Below, piece after piece: positions 1-11,100 of a DNA stretch of 64,000 bases. Each line of letters opens with the position of its first letter. Positions within the stretch are counted from its first letter, which is position 1. Under the pieces are notes generated by a model that was not told the origin of the DNA, did no database searches, and was given only the letters and a program-made list of their open reading frames with translations. The DNA comes from Plasmopara viticola (taxonomy: Eukaryota > Oomycota > Peronosporomycetes > Peronosporales > Peronosporaceae). The stretch spans positions 17,739-81,738 of the forward strand of contig MBPM02000177.1 in NCBI GenBank assembly GCA_001695595.3, in the 5' to 3' direction. Position numbers and translations under genes: made by a program.

Positions 1-2
1 CA

Positions 3-284
3 GTCTCTAACTCAGAAGGCAGCACCACCTCTCAAACTCCCCCAGACCCCGCTATGGTTGATGGTAGGAGCGTCAAGATCGCCTACAACAACAAAGGATT
101 GGAGAGCTCGACAACTCTTGGTGGCACTCAAAATCTCGTTATGTGGCACCAGCTCACGGTAGAAGCCCAAGAAGCCTTGAACAAAAAGGCAAGTTTCAAT
201 GGAGTGCAAGTCCCCATGAATGACAATCACTTTTTGCGGAACCTCGAGGCTTCGTGGCCATTCTCCAAAGAGTATTTGCAGTGA
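3..284 (+). CDS. 3' end of an unrecognised protein-coding frame (partial)
   Basis: A frame is open from the left edge of the window to a TGA ending at 284, about 93 codons, with one internal Met at 54. The start lies outside the window or in an upstream exon. The peptide begins with a Ser/Thr/Pro-rich stretch and continues as a mixed, fairly hydrophilic sequence ending in WPFSKEYLQ. I recognise no domain. The opposite strand is also open over much of this stretch (12-353), so the coding strand is uncertain. It may be the C-terminus of a host gene or a transposon remnant. Confidence 0.3.
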   Translation, partial: VSNSEGSTTSQTPPDPAMVDGRSVKIAYNNKGLESSTTLGGTQNLVMWHQLTVEAQEALNKKASFNGVQVPMNDNHFLRNLEASWPFSKEYLQ

Positions 285-2339
285 GACGTGCTCAAATCTT
301 GTTAGCGTTCTTAAATCGTTTTTATCAAAATTGATGATCTTTGCTTGTGTCATTTATGCATTTACCGACATTTCACCAACGACTGTTTTTGTATATGTAT
401 CATAAGAAATGTACACAAATTTACTTGAGTTGTACGCAAGGATTTCTTGGGTCAAATTAGATACGGGTCAATTGGCTCAACCTTTTCTTACGTCAAGCGG
501 GGGTTCCCCGTGTGTTCCCTTCAGAGTAGAACCACCTGTGGCTGCGACTTGCTGAGCGATGCCGACCGTTGTTGATGAACAACGAAGTCAAACCCGTCGA
601 CGCTTACAATACTTTACCCCTACGGAAGGAAAGAAGATGACACGCCGCAGCTATTTCACTGACGAATTATTGAAATAAGGCTAGTTTTTCTTATGTAAAA
701 CTTGATATTGCAGAGCTTTCCATTTAGTGGCTATGTGCATCATTTTATAATATTGCGGCCCAAGTCTTCTTGGCCGTACTCTCAGAGTTTCATAGACTGC
801 ATGCATGGTGATTGGAAGTTGATAACGTCAAAGGAGATGCGAACGAAGTCCCATCATACGTAGCCAATAAGTGCATCATTTACCCAACCAAGTGGCTGCA
901 GACACCAGTACAATACGCATGCGAAATAATTATCACATCGACTGAACTGACACTTTAACTATAAAAGACAAGAGCAACACTTGTAATTTTTGTGAGCTGT
1001 AGTAAAATGATACATTCGATACAATTTGACTCAATCCGATCTCGAACTTTCTGGTACCAACACCGGCGCTGTCAGCGTTCGTTGTTGTCTGTGAAGCAAG
1101 AGAAACTTCGCAACAGCTTCTATGTGCGCATGCGGGTGACTTTGGCGCATAAATGGGTTTGTAATATCTAGAATTAATGAGCTCTATTCGACGCCGCAGC
1201 ACGCACCGTCGGGATTTTTGCCGTTTCGACAAATATTGCATCAGTGCGCTGATTAGCACCCCACTAAAACATCCAAATAAACATTAAGGGATATGATCGC
1301 AATTGTGAGCTGTTGAGACAGGTGATCGCAACCTACTACCAGTGAATAGAATCCAACGTAAGCAGTTTCAAATCGTGGCACGAGTAAACTTGCGCCGCAA
1401 TTCACAAAAAAATTACCTGTGGTGTTTGTGCACTTAATATACCGCCTAATTTGATGTCGAATGAAGGCCAGAATTGCGGTAGCATTTCGTTCTACATTGT
1501 CTTGTTACGCAGCTTCCGGCAACTTTAGACGTGGCTTTTTTATCAAATGCCTTCGGGCCGCTTGCCCGGCTTACATCATAAAGCGCTCATAAGTTGAGTC
1601 GCTGTCTATCAAGCCACCAGACGATTCACTGCAGCGGTGTATGACTTTTCTCCGCTCACAGATCGTCGTTCGTGACAGTGCTTTGCTAATATCATCTACG
1701 TCATCGATGATAACGCTCGTGGACCTAAGATGTTTTGCGATCTTCGCTCGGGCGTTACTCATATTCAACATTAAACCTCCGTTGCTTGTTGAAGCTGCCT
1801 CACTTATTGGTCTTGTATACAAGCTTAATCGAGTCTTACTTTTGAGATCTTGTTTCGGTCTGAACACAATTTGTAAGTGCACCCAAAAAGAGACTCGCTT
1901 TTGAGAATTTCACCAGAGTGTGATACAAAATGTGCAAAAAAATGGTACGATCGGTTGAGTACACATTGTTGGGTGATTTCTCACATGTCTGACGGGCAGT
2001 GAAAGTCCAATCCTCAATCGCGAAGGAGTCGTGAGAAGATGGATGGCGAGTTCGACGTCAAGGGCTTGAAGAAATAGAAGTGTTTAAGTGGCAAGAAAGC
2101 CGTCACCGCCATCGAGTTGATTGCATTCTGTTATCTGGAGATAAGCCAGCGCTGGCTCTACTTTTTCGCTTTCTTTACCCGTGGTAATTGACATGGCTTT
2201 GTCATCATCGTCGGATGGTAATGTACGAAAGTCGGCAAGGTAGCTGTCCAAAAGTCTAAAAAAATAACCGAACAAAGGGTAGTTTACCGATTGCTAAATG
2301 TTGTACCAAGGTTTTCCGTATTTGTATTGCATTCTGGTG
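285..2339. other. Gene-poor stretch
   Basis: Only short frames are open on both strands (for example 933-1259, 1571-1882 and 2084-2275 on the minus strand), and none has a recognisable domain, signal peptide or splice structure. I see no tRNA or rRNA. Confidence 0.5.
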
Positions 2340-2344
2340 AAAAT

Positions 2345-2657
2345 TGTAAGGAACCACACTCACATGTTCTAGAACCATTCTAGAATGTCAGTGAGTGTAG
2401 GTCACAAACTTCTATATGTTTTCGTAAGCAAACTTAACCCACATTCAAGGATAGATGATACATATATTCATATCAGTTAATAGGAAAGGCGACGTACTAG
2501 GAGGAAAGAATTACATGAGAAAAACAGTAGGAAGAAAGTGGATAATTTACATATAAGTAGGAAATCAGACTGAGAAATAATCTCACTTTTTTAGTTCGCC
2601 ACAAATCTACAACTGAACCTACAACCTACAGTCCAACACCGCCTACCAACCCTCACA
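2345..2657 (+). repeat. 5' LTR of the gypsy element (313 bp)
   Basis: It begins TGTAAGGAACC and ends CCTCACA, so it has the TG...CA ends of an LTR. It aligns along its whole length with 7837-8158. The flanking base pairs 2340-2344 (AAAAT) are repeated after the 3' LTR. Confidence 0.95.
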
Positions 2658-2659
2658 AG

Positions 2660-2677
2660 TGGTAGCACTTGTTGGTC
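2660..2677 (+). promoter_or_regulatory. Primer-binding site of the gypsy element
   Basis: TGGTAGCACTTGTTGG starts two bases after the 5' LTR. The leading TGG complements the CCA tail of a tRNA primer. The identity of the tRNA was not determined. Confidence 0.6.
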
Positions 2678-3007
2678 GTGCTTTCGCGTCGTCAAGTTCC
2701 TCGTTTGGGTATTATTGTCCCTTGGGCATTTGCTGTTCTTTTCCGCCCCAAGCGTGTGGAAGCGCTGTGGAAACTGGTCGAATGTGTGGTTTTCAATATC
2801 TGCCCATTATTCTGAGAGCCTGCTTTTGCAAATAGAGTCACTCAGTGGGGTATTGAGGTTGGACCCGACTTGGCTGGTCGAAGCAGTTGATCCATTTCGA
2901 AAGGTTTAATTCGTGTGCGCACAAGCCGACTTACACTTCCTCACTCATTAACTTAAGTCAGTAGCTTCGGGGAAAGGAAGTAGGGCCAGATCAGTCGTGC
3001 ACGTTCT

Positions 3008-3310
3008 ATGGGCAAGAAGCGCCGTGCTGAATCGGAAATTTCCTTGGATTGTGAACAAGCTTTCGTCTTCGACTCTGGTGACAAAGCTTCAATAACGGCG
3101 CAAGATCTCATCCATTCTGTCAAAATGTCTCGTCGAATCGCTTCGCTCCTTTCCAATCGTCTCACTAAGAAAAAAGAAATTATCCCCAATCAAGGCAAGT
3201 CTCTCTCCGATCCTCTCCAAGAAGTCGACACTTTACTCCAAGAAGTCGAACGGATTTTAGGCAAAGCTTTACGCTACAATTTAAGAGATCTGGTTAAAGC
3301 TAAAAATTAA
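3008..3310 (+). CDS. Short ORF in the retrotransposon leader, upstream of gag
   Basis: A 100-residue ATG-initiated frame lies between the primer-binding site and gag, ending 28 bases before the gag ATG at 3339. It begins MGKKRRAESE, has a basic central part and ends with a heptad-like segment rich in Leu, Glu and Val (DTLLQEVERILGKALRY) that could form a coiled coil. It matches no retroelement domain I know. It is intact although gag and pol are broken, so it may be an element-specific protein, a captured host segment or chance. Confidence 0.4.
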   Translation: MGKKRRAESEISLDCEQAFVFDSGDKASITAQDLIHSVKMSRRIASLLSNRLTKKKEIIPNQGKSLSDPLQEVDTLLQEVERILGKALRYNLRDLVKAKN

Positions 3311-3338
3311 GTTTTTGCTTTTTGATACTTCATTCATC

Positions 3339-4350
3339 ATGGCCGAACCATCTATAACCCAGATTATGCAACATCTTATGCAAGTTATGAATAAACAACA
3401 AGAAATCATCGAGAAGTTAAGTCAGAAACAATTGGAGAGTAAAATTAAAGTTGAGGGATTGAAGCTGCCAGCTTATAGTGGGAGAAGTGATGAGAATGCT
3501 CGCCTCTATTGGGCAAACTTGGAGAATTATTTTTTGGCGTAAGGAACGAAATGGAAAGAGGAGTCTTTAGCGAAACAAATTATCGCAGTTCTTGGAACAA
3601 CTTTGTGTGGAGCAGCAGCTCAATGGTTTTTGCTTCATCAGCATGAATTTAATACGTTAGGTGAATATTTCGTTGCTTTGGATAAAGAGTTTGTACCGGT
3701 GGATTTGCAATATTGTTTACGTGACGAATTGCATCGATTGAGACAAGAGAGTTGTAAAGATTTACCTGATTACGTTGCGAAATTTCGACAAATCAATTCG
3801 CAAATATCTAAAATGACGGAGATTGACCAAATAATATATTTTCAAAGAGGATTTCGGCAAAGAACTAGAGAAGAAGTTCAGTATCGACGTTGCGAAACTT
3901 TATCAGCGGCGGTCACAGTCGCTCTCGATTTTGAACGCGTTCATTCAGATATTTCAAGTGGCTATGCAAGTCAGGCACCACGTGATCCGCGTCCTGATCC
4001 ACTACCAGTGACACGGCCGTCTAATGGACCTGAGCCTATGGAAATTGACCATGCTCGTCCTTTTCAAAGGTCATCCCGATATCAGAATCGTTATCAAAAT
4101 AATCGTCGTCCTAATAGGCCCAAGTGTTCATTCTGCAAGAAACTTGGTCATACTATTCAACAATGTTATAAGCGCAAGAACAGACAACAAGGCAACTACA
4201 ATCAAGATAATCGAAATCATAATCGCCCAAATATCAACTACTTCGAAAATGAATCTGTTCCAGAAGGCGCGATTGCTACAGCGTCTCATGAAGCTATCAC
4301 AACACTCAGCGAAGCTATTGCAACCTATAGTGGAAAAGATTTAATCATCA
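3339..4350 (+). pseudogene. Gag of the gypsy element, interrupted
   Basis: The frame starts MAEPSITQ at 3339 and is broken by TAA at 3540-3542. It then continues in the same frame. The middle part carries a retrotransposon Gag capsid-type helical region (around 3600-3960). A zinc knuckle follows at about 4128-4172, CSFCKKLGHTIQQC, which fits CX2CX4HX4C and is the nucleic-acid binding motif of nucleocapsid. The stop would be CAA (Gln) before a single C-to-T change. Gag continues without a stop into the protease region. Confidence 0.85.
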
Positions 4351-4568
4351 AGCAAGGAAATCTTGATGAACATGCTGTCAATAGTATGCTAAATTCAGGC
4401 GCCACGTGTAATGTGGTCAAGCCAGGACTTTTACAAAATGCCCATTCCGAAGAATTACTCGTTTCGACGGCAGCAACACTATTACGAAGAAAGTTAAACA
4501 AGGCTTTGCAGATATATCTTTTGATGGAAATAATTTTTCAGACGTTCCGGTCATGGAATGGCCAATGA
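4351..4568 (+). pseudogene. Aspartic protease remnant of the gypsy element
   Basis: In the Gag frame the sequence reads LNSGATCNVVKPGLL. The codon at 4392 is AAT (Asn) where retroviral-type proteases have the catalytic Asp of D-S/T-G-A. The frame then degrades and closes at 4568. The substituted active-site residue and lost frame make it inactive. Confidence 0.65.
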
Positions 4569-5134
4569 ATAGTAGTTCCCACGATGTAATGTTGGGTAAA
4601 CCGTGGTTTACAGGTGGTTTACAGCTCATGAACCAATCATAAACTGGCGAACGCATTAAGTCTCATACAATACAAGCGATAATCAACCTGACCCTCCAAC
4701 TGAACATGAAATTATTTCCGCGTCAGAATTTCAAAGAAATTAAAGAAGGCAGAATATGAAGAAGTTTATCGTATTAAAGTTTGTCAAGCCTTTGTGCATG
4801 AAGAGCAAAAAGAGCCAAAACTTCAATTTTTGCTGGATTCATTCCAAGACGTTTTTCCAAAGAAATTGCCAGATGCTTTACCGCCACATCGTTTGTTAGA
4901 GTTTGAATGACCATAAAATCAGGAGCTCAGCCAAGTGATCGACCACCTTTTCGTTTATCACAAGTGGAACAAGATGCATTACAGAAATTTGTTGACGAAA
5001 ACCTATCACGCGGTTGGATTGAATTATCTGACTCGCCTTAGGTATCCAATATATTTGGTATACCAAAGAAGGATCCGAAGACAGGAACAAGTGTTTCACG
5101 TTTCACATGGATTCGATCTGGTAACGCAAACATA

Positions 5135-6240
5135 TTGTTGCGATGGGTTATTGATTTTCGGTATGTCAACTCTCACACCATTGTTCCAAAGATTCCCTTG
5201 CCACGCATTGACGAACTATTTGATAAGATGCAAGGAAACTGTTACTTTACTGTGATTGATTTGGCGCAAGGCTATCATCAAATGCGCTTTCATCCAAACA
5301 GCAAGAAGTATACCGCATTTCGTACAAGTAATGAAACCTATTAATGGTTTGTTGCACCAATGGGTCTTGCATGAATGACAGGAGTTTGGTCACGACTCAT
5401 GCAAGTTCTATTTGGAAAATTTCCATTTGTTGTCGTATACTTGGATGACATTTGTGGGTTTAACACACTTATGCTGAACACTTAGTTCATTTAAAAACCG
5501 TGTTTCAAATTTTGCGAAAAGAAAAGCTTTATGCTCATATCGGCAAGTGTAAATTTGCACTAGAAGAAGTCAGCTTTTTGGGTCATACTGTATTACGGAA
5601 AGGATTGTCTGTTGATAATTCCAAAACAGAAGCAATTGCTAAATGGCCAGTGCCATCTTCATTTAAAGAACTTCAAAGTTTTCTCGGCTTAGTTGGTTAT
5701 TATCGCCGCTTTATTCATGAATTTGCTCAAGTTGTTTTGCCATTAAGCAAGCTTGTGAAGAAGGACATACAGTGGACTTGGGGGAAGACCAAGATCGTGC
5801 TTTTGCTAGTCTAAAGTCTGCTTTGCAGTCTGCACCAGTACTCACCTTACCTAGTTTCTCACGCCCTTTTGTACTCACTACAGATGCGTCAGGATTGTGC
5901 TTTGGTGGTGTACTTTCGCAATTTGTAAACGGTCATGATCATCCTGTTGCTTTCTATTCTATGAAGCTTGGTGTTCATGAAGTTAATTAGCCGGCACATG
6001 AAAAGGAATTATTTGCAATAAAAGCTGGTCTCGACCAATGGCGTCATTATCTTTACGGTCATCAATTTGAAATATTCACGGATAATAGTGCATGCTCATG
6101 GCTGCTTCATCATCCTAAAGTGTCCCCTAAATTAGCAAGATATTTGACAACATTTTCCCAGTATACTTTTACGATTCATGACATCAATGGTGCTCTTAAT
6201 GTCGTCGCTGATGCATTGTCGCGTCGACCAAACGAATGTG
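5135..6240 (+). pseudogene. Reverse transcriptase and RNase H of the gypsy element, broken
   Basis: RT fingers/palm motifs are visible from RWVIDFRYVNSHT (about 5138) through VIDLAQGYHQM to the catalytic YLDD at 5438-5449. RNase H follows with TDASGLCFGGVLSQ (about 5880) and IFTDNSACSWLLHHP (about 6075). Breaks are TAA at 5342, TGA at 5372, a frame change near 5465, a frame change near 5780 within a G run, and TAG at 5988. Confidence 0.88.
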
Positions 6241-6479
6241 CTCCTTCAACTATCGAATTTCATGAATGTGATGCTAAATGTCAAGCTCGAGGTTCTCGTT
6301 TGCGTGTTTCACCATCTGGGCCAACTCTGCTCCGGGAGGGGCCTGAGTCACTTCAAGTTGCTGCAGTAATGATTGCATCTTATATCGAGTTGTCGCCAGA
6401 TGTCCGCAAAATGTTCCATCAAGGTTATGTCAATGATCCTGAGTTTCAAGATTCATAGACGAAGTCTGATACTGACACA

Positions 6480-7773
6480 TTGTTCATTAAACATGACGAA
6501 TTATTGTTGCTACGTACTTCCAACAAAGTTGCAAGACTTTGGGTGCCGAACAACGATCGTTTGCGAACTCAAGTCATTTCGCAATATCATGACTCTGCGT
6601 TAGCTGCTCATCCTGGCAATCGCAGAACTTTCTTGCGAGTTGCACAGTGGTATCATTGGAAGACATTACAAAATGATATCAAGGAATATGTCAAGACGTG
6701 TGAAACTTGTACACGCTGGAAACATGACAATCAACGAAAAAATGGATTACTTATGAGCAATGCTGGCATGTTGTGTCAATGGATTTTATAACTGGAATAC
6801 CTGTTTCAAATGCTTTTGATGCCATTCTATCTGTTGTCGACAGATTGTCAAAACGTACCAAGAACGCTGCAGTGCATGCGAATGATGATGCATCTGCAAC
6901 AGCCAAAGCATTCTTTGAAGCTGTACTTTGATACCATGGAATACCTAAAGTATCATCAGTGACAGAGATAGCAAGTTTACTTCATCCTTTTGGAAGTCTC
7001 TGATGACAATCATGGGTGCTCGACTTTGTATGACAACAGCAGATCGTGCTCAAGCCGATGGACAAACGGAACGACAAAACTTAGTCGTTGAAGATGCACT
7101 TAGATGTATGGTGTCCTATCACGGAACAGATTGGACAAATTACTTAGGCACCATCGAATATGCTCATTCAACACTTGTCAGTGCATCTACTGGATATTCT
7201 CCATTTGAGATTGACACCGGGAGAAAAGAACGTTCTCCTTGGCAAAAAGGAATAAGTGGAAGTGATTCGAAAGTGAAAATTAATGTTCACGCTAAAGAGT
7301 TCGTGGAAAAAAGACAAAAGATAATTGAACAAGCACGAAAGAATTTACTAAAAGCTCAAGCCACTCAAAAGCAATATTATGATCAGAAACGTAGAGTACA
7401 TCAAGTTGAATTTCAAGTTGGAGATCTAGTTATGCTAGATACTCGAAGAATCTCTTTAAGACATGCTGCCAAAGATATGGAAAATAAACGGGCGAAATTT
7501 GCAGCAGGAAAAGTTGGGCCATATGAAATCATCAAGATGATAAATCCCAATGTGGCAAAACTTAAGTTGCCACCAAGCATGCAAAGAATTAATCCGACCT
7601 TCAATGTCGATGTATTGTCGAAGTACGAGCCGACACCAGACAAGTTCCTTAGTCGTCCTATTCCCAAAGCGTCGAAGTTTGTGGACAATGACTCAGCTGA
7701 TCAGCTTCAAATCATTCAACGTGTTTCGAAGAAGAGACAATTTAATCGCCACTTGTCCAGTGGCATGGTGTAG
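6480..7773 (+). pseudogene. Integrase of the gypsy element, broken
   Basis: The N-terminal HHCC zinc module is seen around 6604-6715 (HPGNRRTF ... CETCTRW). The DDE core is split by a frame change near 6765, a TGA at 6929 (CGA in the expected Arg position) and a further frame change near 6960. The C-terminal part from 7003 to 7773 is an intact 256-codon frame that includes the QADGQTERQN segment of the core and the GPYEI/MINPNVAKLKLP segment typical of the gypsy integrase tail. Confidence 0.85.
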
Positions 7774-7836
7774 CTCACTGGAATGATCTCGTTGCCGACT
7801 TTAAATAGCGACAACGAGAAATCAAATCGGGGAGGA

Positions 7837-8158
7837 TGTAAGGAACCACACTCACATGTTCTAGAACCATTCTAAAATGTCAGCGAGTGTAGGTTACAAA
7901 CATTCTATATGTTTTCGTAAACAAACTTAACCCACATTCAAGGAGAGATGATACATATATTCATATTAGTTAATAGGAAAGGCGACGTACTAGGAGGAAA
8001 GACTTACATGAAAAAGACAGTAGGTAGAAAGTGGATAGATTACATATAAGTAGGAAATCAGTCTAAGAAATAAACTCACTTTTTTAGTTCGCCACAAATC
8101 TACAACTGAACCTACAACCTACAGTCCAACACTGCCTACCAACACCCAGATCCTCACA
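7837..8158 (+). repeat. 3' LTR of the gypsy element (322 bp)
   Basis: It starts TGTAAGGAACC directly after a purine-rich tract (7824-7836) and ends CCTCACA. It is 9 bp longer than the 5' LTR because of an 8-bp and a 1-bp insertion. The target duplicate AAAAT follows at 8159-8163. Confidence 0.95.
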
Positions 8159-8163
8159 AAAAT

Positions 8164-11100
8164 GAAACCAAGTCACCTTTTGCAATATCTTCATGAGTAA
8201 GAGATCATTTGAGTTTGTACACAACTTGGACATCAAGGATTTGTACTTAATGCTTGAGCCTGTAGCGCTTTCTTATACGTTGCATAAGACAAAGAGGCAA
8301 ATACTTCTAGGCCGTGTTGCGTGAGAAGTAGAAAACTAATTGTTTGGAGATAGACATCATAGTGTTTATAGGCCGAAATCGAAAAAAAGGATTGATCGTT
8401 CGAATTTCTAGGCTAACAATACGGTCACCTTAAACAAGAAATCAGTCTGATTCATTTATAACAATGTCGTGGAATTAATAATAATAGTTGTTGATGGCTA
8501 GATCGGCCATTCACTCTACACTGATGACGTCAAGAACTCCAAAAGCACGACTGTAGGGCCCGATCGGGTAGGCTCTACAAGATCCAAGTTACTACACACG
8601 TTTGATATATTGGATGAGCCACATTTTGTCTACGAATTAGATCAGCTGCGCTTGACTGGATCGTCCTCGAGAAGTGCTCACTTCGCTGGAAGGACTGATC
8701 TGATCTAGCATAAAATTTAGGTGATACACGTCACATATGCCTATTCGTAAGATGTATCAGCAGACGGGATGTAAGTGCTTGTGGATATTCGCAACGATGC
8801 GATTGGAGTGTTAGACATCTCAAGTTAAAACCAAGTGATTTTGCTGCGCTCCCTTGGTTGAGGCAGTGTAAATTGGAGGCTCCTTGAAACCAGAGACCCT
8901 TGCCGTCACCTTGACAGCCTTACAAAGCGCTAGGAAAGCAACTATAGTCAGCGTCACGGTTTAATAAAAGCGGATATTCTTTGAACGAAGTATCTGTGAT
9001 AAGAATGTTATTACCTGACCACTCAGGCACCGTACTCTACGTAACAGGTGAGTTTTAGTCGTTAATTTCGTTAATTGCATAAGCGGCCGTATCTCTATTT
9101 TGTGAGAATTGTTTTCAATTTACGTAATTATCGAACGCTAAGTAGCATAAGGCTCGCGTCGGAAAGCTTTAATAAACCACGTGATCTACCTAACCTTAAT
9201 TCTATTCGTGAATGTTAGTGGTCAAGCACTAGAAACAAAATATTTCCTGATATTGCACAACATTGTAGCCGATATATACCCGACGCGTCGTCCACACAGC
9301 ATTGAGAACAACTGACTTTATCGCCACCGAGCCAGCAAAGGAGCAAGATAAGCTTGTTTACTGGTCAAAACTGGGCTCCGAACTAATCTGCTGCACGAAA
9401 GTATTAATATTCTCCTGATCGACAACCTGGTAGGCAAAAAAGTCGTACCATCATAATGTAAATCGTCTCTCTGGAATGACTGTCAAAAAACCTTGCACAC
9501 ATTTTGAAATGCGAAGGAGAGCCTGCCAGCGTAGACGGCACTGACGACGACCAAAAATAGCGCCAATGTGAAAGCTATACTTTTACAGTTGGAAGTGATG
9601 TTCTAGTGCACGGTCGCTTGGCTTGAACAAGCATACGTAAAACGAGTGTTTAAGGCTGCGGTAACCCTGAATTGGACCATTACTGGACAAAGCAAGAGTG
9701 CTACACAGTTAGGCTTATGAAATGCATAGCACGGTTGCACCCAACAAATGAAGTGGATCCTTGATTGACCAACCGCGAAGCCGTCGAATCCAGACATTGG
9801 CGTTTTAAAAGTTTAACGAATCACTGAGGAGCCAAGCATTGCAGTGAGTGACAGACTTCAAGCTCAACCGCGGTTGATTCTATTGGTGGGACAAATGACT
9901 CGTGGGTGACAAAGCTAGGGTTGTCCCGAGGGGTGTGGTGTTGGCTACGTAAAAATGTTATAAGCCAAGACTTCGTCTCGAGCATCTCTGAGATTATTTT
10001 GAGCTCGGCCGGTATATTGACAACAGCAATCTCGTCGTACGGATAGACGCTGTACACTGTGTCACCTCCGTCAACAAAAATATTTGGCTGAAATTTTGTT
10101 CGTGTTGAGACTGTAGCGGCCGTCAATGGCTAGAGTATAAGAATTGCTACAAGTGGGGCCACGTAAAGCGGGTCTGTGCGAGTCTATGGCGTCCTACACA
10201 AGTGTTGATCAAAGGCCTCACCTGAAAATGATAGCCCTCTACACTAAGTAGGAACGCCCACGAATCGGTTGTAAGTTAAACAAGCAAGAAGTACGGAGAT
10301 TTTTCGAGGTGTAGAGATGAAAGCTACCGAAATCCACGTGCCTAGACTATAACGTGGAACGGTGGTAGCGGTCCAGCCTAGATTAAGATCGAGTTCCGTA
10401 CCCCTCACTACAATACGGATGTTAATTGCGTTTAGACCCTACTTCGTACGCACCCATTTCAATACGAGTTGGAAAGGGCAGTTCCACTTTTGGAACTTGA
10501 ATGCTCGTCCGCTTTAGTGACCTCTCTCTGGCTGACTTAATGCAGATCCTATGTATACCGATTCAGGTACCTTTCGGTCCTGGGTCGACTAATAACTCAA
10601 ACGGTTTTTTTCTAGGTGTGAAAGAATACTCGTGTCATGAGCTGGGAGTCAAAATGTCATTTTCAACGGCATGCCAATGCTGTTAAATTTCCAACAACGC
10701 TACGGAGCGCCGACATGGTGATCGTTTTTATTAAACTTCGACACGATGCCGAGAAAAAGGTGTGGGTCATGAAGTAGCCCTTGGTCAACATAAACCTAAT
10801 CCACAACTTTCTCTGACTTGTTAAAAAAAAGATTTTGCAAAATTTATAAAGCCGGTACCCAGATGCTTTGATCCAGGAGCGCCTTTAGCAGGCACCCAAT
10901 TTGCCTTTGCTTGACGCGACAAAGTCGTAAGAAGTCATTCGTGACGCTTTATACCATGCCATCGCTTGAAAGTTATCAGCACGTCATCTCACTCCAATTT
11001 AGAAAGCTTAAGGCTGCCGAATAGAACAAACACGTTCATGACAAGTAGTTATTTTTGCTATAAAGCAAGCACTGGAAAAGATCCATTTGCATCGTTAGAC

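Larger units (their letters stand above)
2340..8163 (+). mobile_element. Ty3/gypsy LTR retrotransposon, full length but inactive
   Basis: The element is bounded by two near-identical LTRs (2345-2657 and 7837-8158) and by a perfect 5-bp target duplication AAAAT (2340-2344 and 8159-8163). A primer-binding site starts two bases after the 5' LTR (TGGTAGCAC, 2660) and a polypurine tract (ATCGGGGAGGA) abuts the 3' LTR. The internal order is Gag with zinc knuckle, protease, reverse transcriptase, RNase H, integrase; integrase last is the Ty3/gypsy order. In-frame stops lie at 3540, 5342, 5372, 5988, 6456 and 6929. Frame changes lie near 5465, 5780, 6765 and 6960. The element cannot make a full polyprotein. 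The LTRs differ by scattered substitutions, an 8-bp indel and a 1-bp indel, so the insertion is not very recent. Confidence 0.93.

Noticed and set aside
2084..2275. Possible RxLR-type effector remnant with an acidic run (minus strand)
   Set aside because: There is no signal peptide, no proper RxLR motif, and the frame is only 63 codons.
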